DNA of 64,000 nucleotides from Pelomonas asaccharophilus_A (GCF_031458115.1 NZ_JAVDXV010000002.1:62001-126000); one strand, 5' to 3'. Shown: positions 34,247 to 43,061, counted from the stretch's first letter. The notes: generated by a model not told the origin, from the letters alone. A program made the numbers and translations.

Positions 34247-35533
34247 ATGGCGAAGCCCGAACTCCCCGCAGCCCTCGACATGACACGACCTTCTTCCCTG
34301 CCGGCGCTGCCCCTGTCGAGCGGTGGCCTGCGCATCAGGCTCGCCATCATCCTGACCTATATGTTCTTCGGCGCGCTGCTGAACAGCGTGGGCGCCGTCA
34401 ACCTGCTGGTCGTGCAGACCCTTGGCGTGGCGCGCGCCGACGCCGCGCTGCTGGACGCGTGGAAGGACCTGCCCATCGCGGTCACGTCCTTCCTGGTCGC
34501 CTCGCTGCTGCCGCGGCTGGGGCTCAAGCGCTCCATGTTGCTGGCGCTGGCGGCGGTGGGCGCCGCCTGCCTGGCCATGCCGATGCTGTCGGCCTTCTGG
34601 GCCATCAAGCTGCTGTTCTGCACGCTGGGCGCCGGCTTCGCGCTCGTCAAGGTGTCGGCCTATTCCATGATCGGCCTCGTCACGCACGACAAGGCCGGCC
34701 ACGCGCGCTTCACCAACCTGCTCGAAGGCCTGTTCATGGTGGGCGTGCTGGGCGGCTTCCTGCTGTTCAGCCAGGCCGCGCGCGCCGAGGGCCAGGGCTG
34801 GCTGCAGGTCTATCCGCTGCTGGCAGCCGTGGCGGCGGGCGCCTTCCTGCTGCTGCTGGTCAGCCCGCTGGATGAAGGCCCCATCCGTTCGCCCGGCACG
34901 ACGCTGCGCGAGGACCTCGTCGCGATGGCACCGCTGCTGAAGATGGGCCTGGTCGTTGTCTTCCTGATGTCGGCCTTCCTCTACGTGCTGATCGAGCAGG
35001 GCATCTCGACCTGGCTGCCCAGCTTCAACAACGAGGTGCTGCATCTGCCCACGGCGATGAGCGTGGGCCTGGCCGTCATCATGCCGGCCACCACGGCGCT
35101 GGGGCGTCTCACCAGCGCCGCGGTCATCGGGCGCCTGGGCTGGTTCGCCGTCGTGTTGGCCTGCCTGGTGGGCATCGCTGCGCTGATCCTGCTCACGCTG
35201 CCGCTGGCCCGCAACGTGGCGCCGCTGGGGCCGGACGTGGGCTGGTTCAACGCACCACCTGCCGCCTACCTGCTGCCGCTGACCGGCCTGCTGCTCGCCC
35301 CCATCTACCCGGCCATCAACTCCGCGATGCTGAGCGCGCTGCCGCAACGCCAGCACGCGGCCATGACCGGCCTCATCGTTGTCTTCTCCGCCCTCGGCGG
35401 CACGCTGGGCAGCTTCATCACTGGCCGGCTCTTCGTTGCCTTCGACGGCACGACCGCCTTCGGCCTGCTGCTGGTGCCCGTCGTGGCGCTGGCCGTCTCC
35501 CTCGCCCGGCTGCGCCGGCATCTCTCGCCATGA
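34247..35533 (+). CDS. MFS transporter, likely trehalose/sugar permease
   Basis: About 428 residues with roughly 12 hydrophobic segments. The fold resembles FucP/GluP-type sugar MFS proteins: LGLKRSMLLALAAVGAACLAMPM, a GRLTSAAVIGRLG loop, and LTGLLLAPIYPAINSAMLSALP with the IYP motif of that group. An alternative in-frame start is the ATG at 34280. It starts 8 bp after the TonB receptor and ends in an ATGA overlap with trehalase. It should carry the sugar across the inner membrane to the cytoplasmic trehalase. Confidence 0.9.
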   Translation: MAKPELPAALDMTRPSSLPALPLSSGGLRIRLAIILTYMFFGALLNSVGAVNLLVVQTLGVARADAALLDAWKDLPIAVTSFLVASLLPRLGLKRSMLLALAAVGAACLAMPMLSAFWAIKLLFCTLGAGFALVKVSAYSMIGLVTHDKAGHARFTNLLEGLFMVGVLGGFLLFSQAARAEGQGWLQVYPLLAAVAAGAFLLLLVSPLDEGPIRSPGTTLREDLVAMAPLLKMGLVVVFLMSAFLYVLIEQGISTWLPSFNNEVLHLPTAMSVGLAVIMPATTALGRLTSAAVIGRLGWFAVVLACLVGIAALILLTLPLARNVAPLGPDVGWFNAPPAAYLLPLTGLLLAPIYPAINSAMLSALPQRQHAAMTGLIVVFSALGGTLGSFITGRLFVAFDGTTAFGLLLVPVVALAVSLARLRRHLSP

Positions 35534-37107
35534 CTTTCTCCCGCCCGCGCCCCGGCGATCTTCTTGCCGCCGCGCCCACCCACGCCGCCGCACCAGCCGC
35601 GCACCGCACCGCGGCCACGCCGCGCGAGCTCTACGGTGACCTTTTCGTCGAGGTGCAGATGTCCCGCGTCTTCGGCGATGGCAAGAGCTTTGTCGACGCC
35701 CGCCCCCGGAGCTCGCCGGCGCTGATCCGCGCGCGCTTCGACGTCGAACGCCGCAGTGCCAACTTCTCGCTGGCCGATTTTGTGCAGACGCACTTCACGC
35801 TGCCCGCGCATGCCGAGGCTCCCACGCCGCAGCGCGGCATCCGCGAGCACATCCGTGCGCTGTGGCCACACCTCGTGCGCGAGCACCGCGACGCCGTCGA
35901 GGGGGAGAGCCTGCTGCCGCTGCCGCGCCCCTATGTCGTGCCGGGCGGACGCTTTCGGGAGCTCTACTACTGGGACAGCTATTTCACGATGCTGGGCCTC
36001 GTCGCCGATGGCCGGCGCGACCTGGCCGAGGGCATGCTGGCCAACTTCGCCCACCTGATTGAAACCTACGGCTTCATCCCCAACAGCAGCCGCAGCTACA
36101 TGCTGAGCCGCTCTCAGCCACCCTTCTTCTTCCGGATGGTGGAGTTGCTGCACGCCGACGACCCCGCTGCCGGCTTCGCGGCCTGCCTCGGGGCGCTGCG
36201 GGCCGAGCATGCCTTCTGGATGGATGGCGAAACCGACCTCGCGCCTGGCCAGTCGCATCGCCGCGTACTGCGCACGCCCGGAGGAGCGCTGCTGAACCGC
36301 TATTGGGACGACCGCTGCACGCCGCGCGAGGAAAGCTGGCGTGAGGACGTCGAGACGGCCCAGGCCAGCGGCCGGCCGCACGAGCAGGTCTGGCGCGACC
36401 TGCGCGCGGGCGCGGAGAGCGGCTGGGACTTCTCCGGCCGCTGGTGCGCCGATCCGGCCGACATTTCGACCATAGCGACCACCGCCCTCGCGCCGGTGGA
36501 CCTCAACGCGCTGCTCGCGGGTCTGGAAGCCGCGATCGCGCGGGGCGCCGCGCGCCTCGGCGATGCGGCTACGGCGCGGGCCTTCGACGCGCGCTCCGTG
36601 GCTCGGCGGCAGTCCCTGCAGACGCATTTCTGGCGCGCTGAGGCGGGCCACTTCGCCGACCTGAATTGGCGCGACGCTGCCGATCCGCGCCCACTGACCG
36701 CCGCCAGTCTCGTGCCGCTGTATCTGGGCTTTGCCACGCAGGCCCAGGCCGACTCGATGGCGGCCCAGGTGCGGCGCCACCTGCTCGGTGCCAACGGCCT
36801 GCTGACCACGTCGCTCACCACCGGCCAGCAGTGGGACGCACCCAACGGCTGGGCACCGCTGCAATGGATGGCTGCGCTGGGTTTGGCACGCTATGGTCAG
36901 GCGGCGCTGGCGCGGCAGATCGCGGCGCGCTGGTGCGCCAGTGTCGAGCGCGTCTTCACGGCCACGGGGCGCCTGCTGGAGAAGTACGACGTCGCCCAGG
37001 ATAGGCCCGGCGGTGGTGGCGAGTACGAGACCCAGGACGGCTTTGGCTGGACGAACGGCGTGTATGTCGGCTTCCAGGATGTCCTGCTGAATGGCTTGCC
37101 TGACTGA
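35530..37107 (+). CDS. treF: Alpha,alpha-trehalase, cytoplasmic (GH37)
   Basis: A 525-residue GH37 enzyme. Signature 1 is PGGRFRELYYWDSY (about residues 138-151) and signature 2 QWDAPNGWAPLQWM (about 434-447). The catalytic Asp lies in ESGWDFSGRW and the catalytic Glu in LLEKYD; both are present. The glycine-rich GGGGEYETQDGFGWTNG C-terminal motif is also typical. No signal peptide is seen, so it is a cytoplasmic TreF-like enzyme splitting trehalose into two glucoses. Translation is coupled to the MFS gene by a 4-bp ATGA overlap. Confidence 0.95.
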   Translation: MTFSRPRPGDLLAAAPTHAAAPAAHRTAATPRELYGDLFVEVQMSRVFGDGKSFVDARPRSSPALIRARFDVERRSANFSLADFVQTHFTLPAHAEAPTPQRGIREHIRALWPHLVREHRDAVEGESLLPLPRPYVVPGGRFRELYYWDSYFTMLGLVADGRRDLAEGMLANFAHLIETYGFIPNSSRSYMLSRSQPPFFFRMVELLHADDPAAGFAACLGALRAEHAFWMDGETDLAPGQSHRRVLRTPGGALLNRYWDDRCTPREESWREDVETAQASGRPHEQVWRDLRAGAESGWDFSGRWCADPADISTIATTALAPVDLNALLAGLEAAIARGAARLGDAATARAFDARSVARRQSLQTHFWRAEAGHFADLNWRDAADPRPLTAASLVPLYLGFATQAQADSMAAQVRRHLLGANGLLTTSLTTGQQWDAPNGWAPLQWMAALGLARYGQAALARQIAARWCASVERVFTATGRLLEKYDVAQDRPGGGGEYETQDGFGWTNGVYVGFQDVLLNGLPD

Positions 37108-37124
37108 ACGGCGGGCGCGAGCTT

Positions 37125-38579
37125 CTAGAACGGGTAGTGCCGCGGCTGCGTCTGCACGGTGATCCAGCGCAACTCGGTGAACTCCGCGATGCCGGCCTTG
37201 CCGCCGAAGCGGCCCAGACCCGATCCCTTCACGCCGCCGAAGGGCATCTGCGCCTCGTCGTGCACGGTGGGCCCGTTGATGTGGCAGATGCCGGACTCGA
37301 TGCGCCGCGCCACCTCCATCGCCCGCGCGATGTCGCGGCCGAACACCGCCGCCGACAGGCCGTACTCGTTGTCGTTGGCGCAGGCGATGGCGGCTTCCAC
37401 GCCGTTCACGCGCACGATGCACTTCAGCGGCCCGAAGGTCTCCTCGCGGTAGACGCGCATGTCGGGTGTCACGCGGTCCAGCACCGTGGCGGGCATCAGC
37501 GTGTCGCGGGCCTTGCCGCCGCACAGCAGCTTGGCGCCCTTGGCCAGCGCGTCGTCGATCAGCGCGTTGCAATGCTCCACGGTGCCCATGCCCACCACCG
37601 AGCCCAGCACGACGGGCTCGGGCTTGCGTGGGTCGCCCAGCGGCAGCCTGCTCGCCTTGGCGACGAACTGGTCGACGAAGGCGTCGGCGATCCTGTCGTC
37701 GACGATGAGGCGCTCGGTGGACATGCAGATCTGCCCCGAGTTCGCAAAGCTGCCGAAGGCAGCCGCGCTGACGGCCTCCGCCAGGTCGGCGTCGTCCAGC
37801 ACCAGCAGCGGCGCCTTGCCGCCCAGTTCCAGCACGACGGGCTTCAGGTACTTGGCGCAGGTGGCCGCGATGAGCTTGCCGACGCGGGTGCTGCCGGTGA
37901 AGTTCACGCGCCGCACGGCCGGGTGGGCCACCATGGCCTCCACCACCGTGGCTGCGTCGGCCGGCGCGTTGGTGAGGTAGTTGACGACGCCGGGCGGGAA
38001 GCCGGCGTCCTGCATCGCCTCGATGATGAGCTGGTGCGTGCGCGGGCAGTTCTCGCTGCCCTTGAGCACCACCGTGTTGCCGCAGGCCAGCGGCGTGGCG
38101 ATGGCGCGCACGCCCAGGATGACGGGCGCGTTCCACGGCGCGATGCCAAGCACGACACCGGCCGGCTGGCGCATGCCCATGGCCAGCGAACCGGGCACGT
38201 CGGACGGGATGACTTCACCGCTCACTTGCGTCGTCAGCGACGCCGCCTCGCGCAGCATGCCGGCGGCCAGCATCACGTTGAAGCCGGCCCACATCGCGGT
38301 GCCGCCGGTCTCGGCGGACACGGCCTGCGCGAACTGCGGTGCCTTGGCTTCCAGCGCGTCGGCGGCCTTCAGCAGCAGCGCGCGGCGCTCGCCGGGGCCG
38401 GTGCGGCTCCAGGTCTTGAAGGCCTCGGCGGCGGCGTCGACGGCGGCGATGGCATCGGCCGTGCTGGCGGCCGGCGCGCGCGTGGCGACCGAGCCGTCCA
38501 GCGGGTTGCGGCGCTCGAAGGTGGCGCCCTTCTCGGCGGACACGGCCAGGCCGTTGATCAGCATCGACAAGTCGGACAT
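37125..38579 (-). CDS. Aldehyde dehydrogenase (aromatic type) from internal start
   Basis: 484 residues from the ATG at 38579, which has an excellent Shine-Dalgarno (AGGAGAA, 38587-38593, 7-bp spacing) inside the linker of the LivF frame. All ALDH landmarks are present: GIAPWNAPVILGVRAIATPLACGN, GSENCP, NFTGSTRVGK, catalytic Glu in VLELGGKAP, catalytic Cys in NSGQICMS, and the C-terminal EETFGPLKCIVRVNG. The family resembles NAD(P)-dependent vanillin, benzaldehyde or salicylaldehyde dehydrogenases, so the operon may import and oxidise an aromatic aldehyde or its precursor. Substrate is inferred. Confidence 0.85.
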   Translation of the reverse strand: MSDLSMLINGLAVSAEKGATFERRNPLDGSVATRAPAASTADAIAAVDAAAEAFKTWSRTGPGERRALLLKAADALEAKAPQFAQAVSAETGGTAMWAGFNVMLAAGMLREAASLTTQVSGEVIPSDVPGSLAMGMRQPAGVVLGIAPWNAPVILGVRAIATPLACGNTVVLKGSENCPRTHQLIIEAMQDAGFPPGVVNYLTNAPADAATVVEAMVAHPAVRRVNFTGSTRVGKLIAATCAKYLKPVVLELGGKAPLLVLDDADLAEAVSAAAFGSFANSGQICMSTERLIVDDRIADAFVDQFVAKASRLPLGDPRKPEPVVLGSVVGMGTVEHCNALIDDALAKGAKLLCGGKARDTLMPATVLDRVTPDMRVYREETFGPLKCIVRVNGVEAAIACANDNEYGLSAAVFGRDIARAMEVARRIESGICHINGPTVHDEAQMPFGGVKGSGLGRFGGKAGIAEFTELRWITVQTQPRHYPF

Positions 38580-39338
38580 GGCGGGGTTCTCCTGGGAAGC
38601 GGGTGAGGTGGAAGCGCCCTGGCCCAGATAGGCCTGGCGGATGACGCTGGAGCGCGCGAGCAGCGTGGCCGGGCCGCTGGCGACGAGGCGACCGCGCTCC
38701 AGCACGTAGCCGCGGTCGGCCACGGCCAGCGCCTTGCGCACGTTCTGCTCCACCATCAGCACCGTCGTGCCGGCATCGGCAATGCGGCGCGCGATGGCCA
38801 GCAGCTCGTCGACCATCTTGGGTGCCAGGCCCAGCGAGGGTTCGTCCAGCATCAACAAGCGCGGCGCGCTCATCAGCGCGCGGGCCACGGCCACCATCTG
38901 TTGTTCGCCGCCGCTCATGGTGCCGGCGAGTTGCCTGGCGCGTTCGCGCAGCTTGGGGAAGTCGTTGAAGGCCTGCTCCAGCCGGCGTGCGCGCTCGGCC
39001 GGTGGCACCAGCCAGCCGCCCAGCTCCAGGTTCTCGGCGACTGTCATCTGGCCGAACAGCTGGCGGCCCTCGGCGACGAGGGCGATGCCGCGCTGGACGA
39101 TGTCGGAGGTTTTGGTGCCGGGGGCGATGTCTGCACCGTCCAGCTTGAGTGAGCCAACGCGCGGGATCAGCCCGGCGATGGCCTTCAGCAGCGTCGTCTT
39201 GCCGGCGCCGTTGGGGCCGAGGATGACGGTGAGGCCGGGGCGGGCTTCCAGCGTCAGGTCGCGCAGCACGAGGAAGGCTCCGTAGCCGGCGCTGAGGCCT
39301 TGGACGCTCAGATGGGCGGAGCGGATGTCGTTCTTCAT
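37125..39338 (-). CDS. livF: LivF ABC ATPase fused in frame to aldehyde dehydrogenase
   Basis: One uninterrupted 737-residue frame. Residues 1-241 are a complete LivF ATPase: Walker A GPNGAGKTT, signature MSGGEQQM, Walker B LLMLDEPSLGLAP and H-loop-like VEQNVRKAL, ending in the usual YLG. A 12-residue linker (ASTSPASQENPA) leads without a stop codon into a full aldehyde dehydrogenase. The start overlaps livG by 4 bp. LivF should energise branched-chain or aromatic substrate uptake with LivGHMK. Whether the product is a true fusion, or the second part is made separately from its own start, is unresolved; a sequencing or assembly loss of a stop is also possible. Confidence 0.8.
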   Translation of the reverse strand: MKNDIRSAHLSVQGLSAGYGAFLVLRDLTLEARPGLTVILGPNGAGKTTLLKAIAGLIPRVGSLKLDGADIAPGTKTSDIVQRGIALVAEGRQLFGQMTVAENLELGGWLVPPAERARRLEQAFNDFPKLRERARQLAGTMSGGEQQMVAVARALMSAPRLLMLDEPSLGLAPKMVDELLAIARRIADAGTTVLMVEQNVRKALAVADRGYVLERGRLVASGPATLLARSSVIRQAYLGQGASTSPASQENPAMSDLSMLINGLAVSAEKGATFERRNPLDGSVATRAPAASTADAIAAVDAAAEAFKTWSRTGPGERRALLLKAADALEAKAPQFAQAVSAETGGTAMWAGFNVMLAAGMLREAASLTTQVSGEVIPSDVPGSLAMGMRQPAGVVLGIAPWNAPVILGVRAIATPLACGNTVVLKGSENCPRTHQLIIEAMQDAGFPPGVVNYLTNAPADAATVVEAMVAHPAVRRVNFTGSTRVGKLIAATCAKYLKPVVLELGGKAPLLVLDDADLAEAVSAAAFGSFANSGQICMSTERLIVDDRIADAFVDQFVAKASRLPLGDPRKPEPVVLGSVVGMGTVEHCNALIDDALAKGAKLLCGGKARDTLMPATVLDRVTPDMRVYREETFGPLKCIVRVNGVEAAIACANDNEYGLSAAVFGRDIARAMEVARRIESGICHINGPTVHDEAQMPFGGVKGSGLGRFGGKAGIAEFTELRWITVQTQPRHYPF

Positions 39339-40081
39339 GCGGCCTCCGCCATCTCGTCGCCCAGATAGGCCTCGATGACCTCGGCATTGCGCACCACCTC
39401 GGCGGGCGTGCCGTCGGCGATCTTGCGGCCCTGGTGCAGCACCAGAACGCGCTCCACATGGCGCAGCAGCGTCGTCACCGCGTGTTCGATCCAGATGACG
39501 GTCAGGTCCAGCTCGTCGCGCAGGCGGCGGATCAGCCGGGCCATCGCCTCGACCTCGCCTTCGGTGAGGCCGGCGGCCACCTCGTCCAGCAGCAGCAGGC
39601 GAGGGCGTGTGGCCAGTGCCATGCCGATCTCCAGCAGCCGCTGCTGGCTGGGCGTGATGGCAGCGGCCGGCAGCGCGGCCTGGGGCGCCAGGCCGATGAG
39701 CGCCAGGATGGCGGCCTCGTCCTTCAGCAGCGCGGGCGCGGCGCGGTGGCGGCCGGCGAACTGCAGGCCGAAGCCGATGTTGGCCGCCACGCTCAGCTCG
39801 GCGAACACGCGCGGCGTCTGGAAGGTGCGCGCGATGCCTTGCTGCGCGAAGCGGTGCGGCCGGGCGCCCGTCAGGCGCACGCCGCCCGCATGCAGTTCGC
39901 CGGCCGTGGGCTCGACGACGCCGGACAGCGCGTTGAAGAAGGTGGTCTTGCCCGCGCCATTGGGGCCGATGATGCCCACCAGCTCGCCGGCGCCGAACCC
40001 AGCGCTGACGCGGTTCACCGCCGTGAGGCCGCCAAAGCGCACCGTCACGTCGCGGGCTTCCAGCAAGGGGTGCCCGTTCAT
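39335..40081 (-). CDS. livG: Branched-chain-type ABC transporter ATPase LivG (degenerate signature)
   Basis: About 248 residues from the ATG at 40081. Walker A is GPNGAGKTT, Walker B LLLLDEVAAGLT and the switch IEHAV are intact. The ABC signature reads ITPSQQR where LivG proteins normally have an LSxGQQR-like sequence, losing the conserved glycine; this site may be catalytically impaired, as in asymmetric ABC heterodimers. It pairs with LivF, with 4-bp overlaps to livF and livM. The PRLLLLDEV form is seen in part of the LivG family. Confidence 0.9.
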   Translation of the reverse strand: MNGHPLLEARDVTVRFGGLTAVNRVSAGFGAGELVGIIGPNGAGKTTFFNALSGVVEPTAGELHAGGVRLTGARPHRFAQQGIARTFQTPRVFAELSVAANIGFGLQFAGRHRAAPALLKDEAAILALIGLAPQAALPAAAITPSQQRLLEIGMALATRPRLLLLDEVAAGLTEGEVEAMARLIRRLRDELDLTVIWIEHAVTTLLRHVERVLVLHQGRKIADGTPAEVVRNAEVIEAYLGDEMAEAA

Positions 40082-40983
40082 GTCGCCACCTTCTTCCTCG
40101 GCAGGCTCAAGGAGGCCAGGCCGCCCGGCAGGTAGAGCACGCACAGGATCAGCAGCAGCCCCAGCGCCATCATGTAGAGCTGTGGCAGCTGCAGGCGCAG
40201 CGTCTCGGCCAGCAGGCTGAAGACGACCGCCGCGATCAGCGGCCCCCACAGCGTGGCCGCGCCGCCGATCAGCGCGATCAGCACGGTCTGGAAGCCGATG
40301 AAGGGGTTGAAGACGGTGCTGGGGTCGATGTAGGTCCAGCGCACGCTCATCGCCGCGCCCACGGCACCGGCGAAGGCCGCCGTCAGCGCAAAGCCGGCGA
40401 CCTTGACCCAGCGCGTGTCGACGCCCAGCGTCTGCGCACGCTGTTCGTCGAAGCCTATGCCCTGCAAGGCCAGGCCGAAGCGGCTGCGCCGCACGAGGAT
40501 GGACGTCAGCAGCGCCAACACGGCCAGCGCCAGCACGGTGACGTAGATGGTGTCGCGCTCGGGCAACACCGTGAGCACGCGGCCCACGGTGCCGGTGACC
40601 TGTTTTTCCCAGTAGGTGATGGCGTGGCGGATCAGCTCCGTCATGCCGAAGGTCAGCACGGCGAAATAGGTGCCGCGAAGGTGCAGCACGGCGGCGCCCA
40701 TGGCCAGCGCGACGCCGGCCGCCAGGGCCGCGCTGAGCGCGATGGCGGCCCACCAGCCCGTTTGTTCCAGCATCAGCGCGCAGCCATAGGCGCCGATGCC
40801 GAAGAAGGCCGAGGTCGCCAGCGACATGTAGCGCGTGCTGCCGCAGAACAGGCTCCAGCTGGACGACAGCGCCGCATACATCAGGCAGGTCAGCGCCAGA
40901 GAAACAGCGAATTCGCTGCCGTAGTGCGGCACGGCCAGCGCCCAGCCGGCCAGCGCGAGGAGGATGAGGAGATCGCGCTTCAT
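40078..40983 (-). CDS. livM: ABC transporter permease LivM
   Basis: A 301-residue, highly hydrophobic inner-membrane protein with about nine membrane segments. The LivM signature GSTRYMSLATSAFFGIGAYGCALML and TYFAVLTFGMTELIRHAITYWEK and the C-terminal FIGFQTVLIALIGGAATLWGPLIAA are typical. It forms the membrane channel with LivH. Translation is coupled to livG by a 4-bp overlap, and it lies one base beyond livH. Confidence 0.94.
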   Translation of the reverse strand: MKRDLLILLALAGWALAVPHYGSEFAVSLALTCLMYAALSSSWSLFCGSTRYMSLATSAFFGIGAYGCALMLEQTGWWAAIALSAALAAGVALAMGAAVLHLRGTYFAVLTFGMTELIRHAITYWEKQVTGTVGRVLTVLPERDTIYVTVLALAVLALLTSILVRRSRFGLALQGIGFDEQRAQTLGVDTRWVKVAGFALTAAFAGAVGAAMSVRWTYIDPSTVFNPFIGFQTVLIALIGGAATLWGPLIAAVVFSLLAETLRLQLPQLYMMALGLLLILCVLYLPGGLASLSLPRKKVAT

Positions 40984-40984
40984 G

Positions 40985-41863
40985 TCACTTGCGGGTAAAT
41001 AGGCCGTTGGGTTTCCAAAGGAGGACGGCGATGAAGATGCCGTAGGACAGCAGCGACTTCAGCGACGGATTCGTGAAGTGCATGCCCAGCGCCTCAATGA
41101 CGCCCAGCGACAGGCCGCCCAGCAGCGCGCCGCTCATGCTGCCGAAGCCGCCCAGCGTGATGACGATCAGCGCCGTCACCGTGTAGGGCTCGCCCATGCT
41201 CGGCGAGATCGTGTAGGTCATGGACAGCAGGCAGCCGGCCACGCCCGACAGGCCCACGCCCACGCCGAACATCAGCGGGTGCAGCCGCTCGGTGTCGATG
41301 CCCACCAACTGCGCGCCGGTGGGCGACTGCATCAGCGCGCGCACGCCCTTGCCGTACAGCGTCTTCTTCAGCGTGACGATGAGCGCCGCACTGAAAGCCA
41401 GCGCCAGTGCCAGCAGCAGCAACTTGTTGGCGGCGAACTGGGCGGAGCCCAGCGCCACCGGTTGCGTCAGGAAGTCGTAGCCGCGCAGGTCACCGCCCCA
41501 GGCCATCTGCGCGAAGTTCTGAACGAGGAACATCAGACCGAAGCTGGCCATCAGGCCGCGCGCCTCGAAGATGTCGACGTTGGCGCTGGTGCGCGTCAGC
41601 CGCCGGAACACCAGGCGATGCACGGCCAGGCCCGCGGCCATCAGCAGCGCGAACGCGACCGGGATCATCAGCAGCGGCGACAGCCCCCATTGCGCGGTGG
41701 CCATCCAGGTCAGGAAGGCGCCCACCATCAGAAACTCGCCATGGGCGATGTTCAGGATGCGCATCAAGCCGTATTGCAGGTTCAGCCCCAGCGCGACGAG
41801 GGCGTAGACACCGCCGGTGATGAGGCCGGAGGCGATCAGCTCGAACCAGGAACCCAGGGCCAT
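40985..41863 (-). CDS. livH: ABC transporter permease LivH
   Basis: About 292 residues from the ATG at 41863 (a longer frame exists upstream but lacks the hydrophobic start). The LivH landmarks GGVYALVALGLNLQYGLMRILNIAHGEFLMVGAFLTW and ITLGGFGSMSGALLGGLSLGVIEALG, the latter being the coupling-loop region, are clear. It pairs with LivM. Gap to livK is 4 bp, so livK-H-M-G-F is one operon. Specificity comes from the binding protein. Confidence 0.94.
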   Translation of the reverse strand: MALGSWFELIASGLITGGVYALVALGLNLQYGLMRILNIAHGEFLMVGAFLTWMATAQWGLSPLLMIPVAFALLMAAGLAVHRLVFRRLTRTSANVDIFEARGLMASFGLMFLVQNFAQMAWGGDLRGYDFLTQPVALGSAQFAANKLLLLALALAFSAALIVTLKKTLYGKGVRALMQSPTGAQLVGIDTERLHPLMFGVGVGLSGVAGCLLSMTYTISPSMGEPYTVTALIVITLGGFGSMSGALLGGLSLGVIEALGMHFTNPSLKSLLSYGIFIAVLLWKPNGLFTRK

Positions 41864-41867
41864 CGCA

Positions 41868-43061
41868 TCAGGTCCAGTTCGGCTTCGGCGCGACCAGCGG
41901 TGCGGTGGCATTGGCCTTGGGCCACACGACCTCGAACTCGCCCTTCTGCCACTGCCCCACCGTGCCCGGCGTGCCGACGTTCTCGCTGCCCGCGAACTTC
42001 ACCTTGCCGAGGATGGTGGCGTGCTCCGTGCCGGCCACGTAGTCGCGGATGGCCTTGCGATCCAGGCCGACCTTGGCGACGGCAGCGGTCAGGATCTCCA
42101 GCGACGCCCAGCAGGCGCCGCTGGCCCAGCGGTCGGGCTCCTTCTGTGCGCTGAACTTCTTCACATGGGCATCGAAATAGGCCTTGGCGGCCGGGCTGGT
42201 CTTGCCGTTCCACGAGCCCATGCCCAGCACGCCCTCGGCGCCGGCCTGCATGACGTTGCGGTACAGCTGGAAGGCCGTGCCCACCGAGCCATAGAAGAAC
42301 TTCGGGTTGAAGGCTATCTCCTTGGCCTGGCGGCTGGCCAGGATGGTGTCGGGCGGGTAGGTCAGGCCGATGAAGGCATCGGGGGCCTTGTCCTTCATGG
42401 AGCGCAGCACCGGCGACAAGTCCTTCACGCCCAGCGGGTAGCTCTTGTCCTCCACCAGGCTGATGCCCGTGCCCTGCAGCGCCACCTTCAGCGCGGCGTA
42501 GTTCTCCAGGCCGAAGAGGTCGTCCACATAGATGGTGGCGACCGTCTTCACGCCCTGCGCCTTGAGCAGGTCGACCAGCGCGTTCATCATCGGCGCGGGC
42601 TGCTGCAGCACCGAGAAGAAGCAGGGCAGCTTCATCTCGATCAGCCGGCGCGACAGCGCCGTGGGTGCCAGCAGCGGGTAGCCATGGCGGTTGGCCAGCG
42701 GCGCGACGGCGAAGTTGGCGTTGCTGCCCCAGGGCGGCAGCACCAGGTCCACCTTGTCGCTGCCCATCAGCTTCTCGTAGGTGCGCACGCAGGTTTCGAT
42801 GTTGCTCTGGTCGTCGCTGCTGATCAGCTCGATGGGCCGGCGCGTGCCCTTCACGTTCAGGCCGCCGGCGGCGTTCTGCTGCTCGGCCCACAGCAGGTAG
42901 TTGGGTTCCTGGCTGACCTGGGCGCCGGTGGTCCACGGCCCCGTGCGGGCGATCGCGTAGCCGATGCGCACCGGCGCGGCCTGGGCGCGGACGACGGGCG
43001 GGAAGGCCAGCGCGGCGGGGGTGGCGGCGAGCGCCTGGACGACGGTGCGGCGAGTGCTCAT
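41868..43061 (-). CDS. livK: Type I periplasmic binding protein of the Liv-type ABC system
   Basis: A 397-residue protein with a signal peptide starting MSTRRTVVQALAATPAALAF and ending at RAQA; the RR pair hints at Tat, but the motif is incomplete. The body is a two-lobe Leu/Ile/Val-type binding domain: RIGYAIARTGPWTTGAQ, ELISSDDQSNIETCVRTYEKLM, VDLVLPPWGSN and YPPDTILASRQAKEI. It is the first gene of the operon. The nearby aromatic-type aldehyde dehydrogenase suggests an aromatic acid or aldehyde ligand rather than leucine, but this is inference. Confidence 0.9.
   Translation of the reverse strand: MSTRRTVVQALAATPAALAFPPVVRAQAAPVRIGYAIARTGPWTTGAQVSQEPNYLLWAEQQNAAGGLNVKGTRRPIELISSDDQSNIETCVRTYEKLMGSDKVDLVLPPWGSNANFAVAPLANRHGYPLLAPTALSRRLIEMKLPCFFSVLQQPAPMMNALVDLLKAQGVKTVATIYVDDLFGLENYAALKVALQGTGISLVEDKSYPLGVKDLSPVLRSMKDKAPDAFIGLTYPPDTILASRQAKEIAFNPKFFYGSVGTAFQLYRNVMQAGAEGVLGMGSWNGKTSPAAKAYFDAHVKKFSAQKEPDRWASGACWASLEILTAAVAKVGLDRKAIRDYVAGTEHATILGKVKFAGSENVGTPGTVGQWQKGEFEVVWPKANATAPLVAPKPNWT

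Noticed and set aside
31578..34286. A 902-codon minus-strand frame opposite the trehalose TonB receptor
   Set aside because: Same GC-bias artefact; the receptor on the plus strand has signal peptide, plug and barrel features, while this frame has no recognisable domain.
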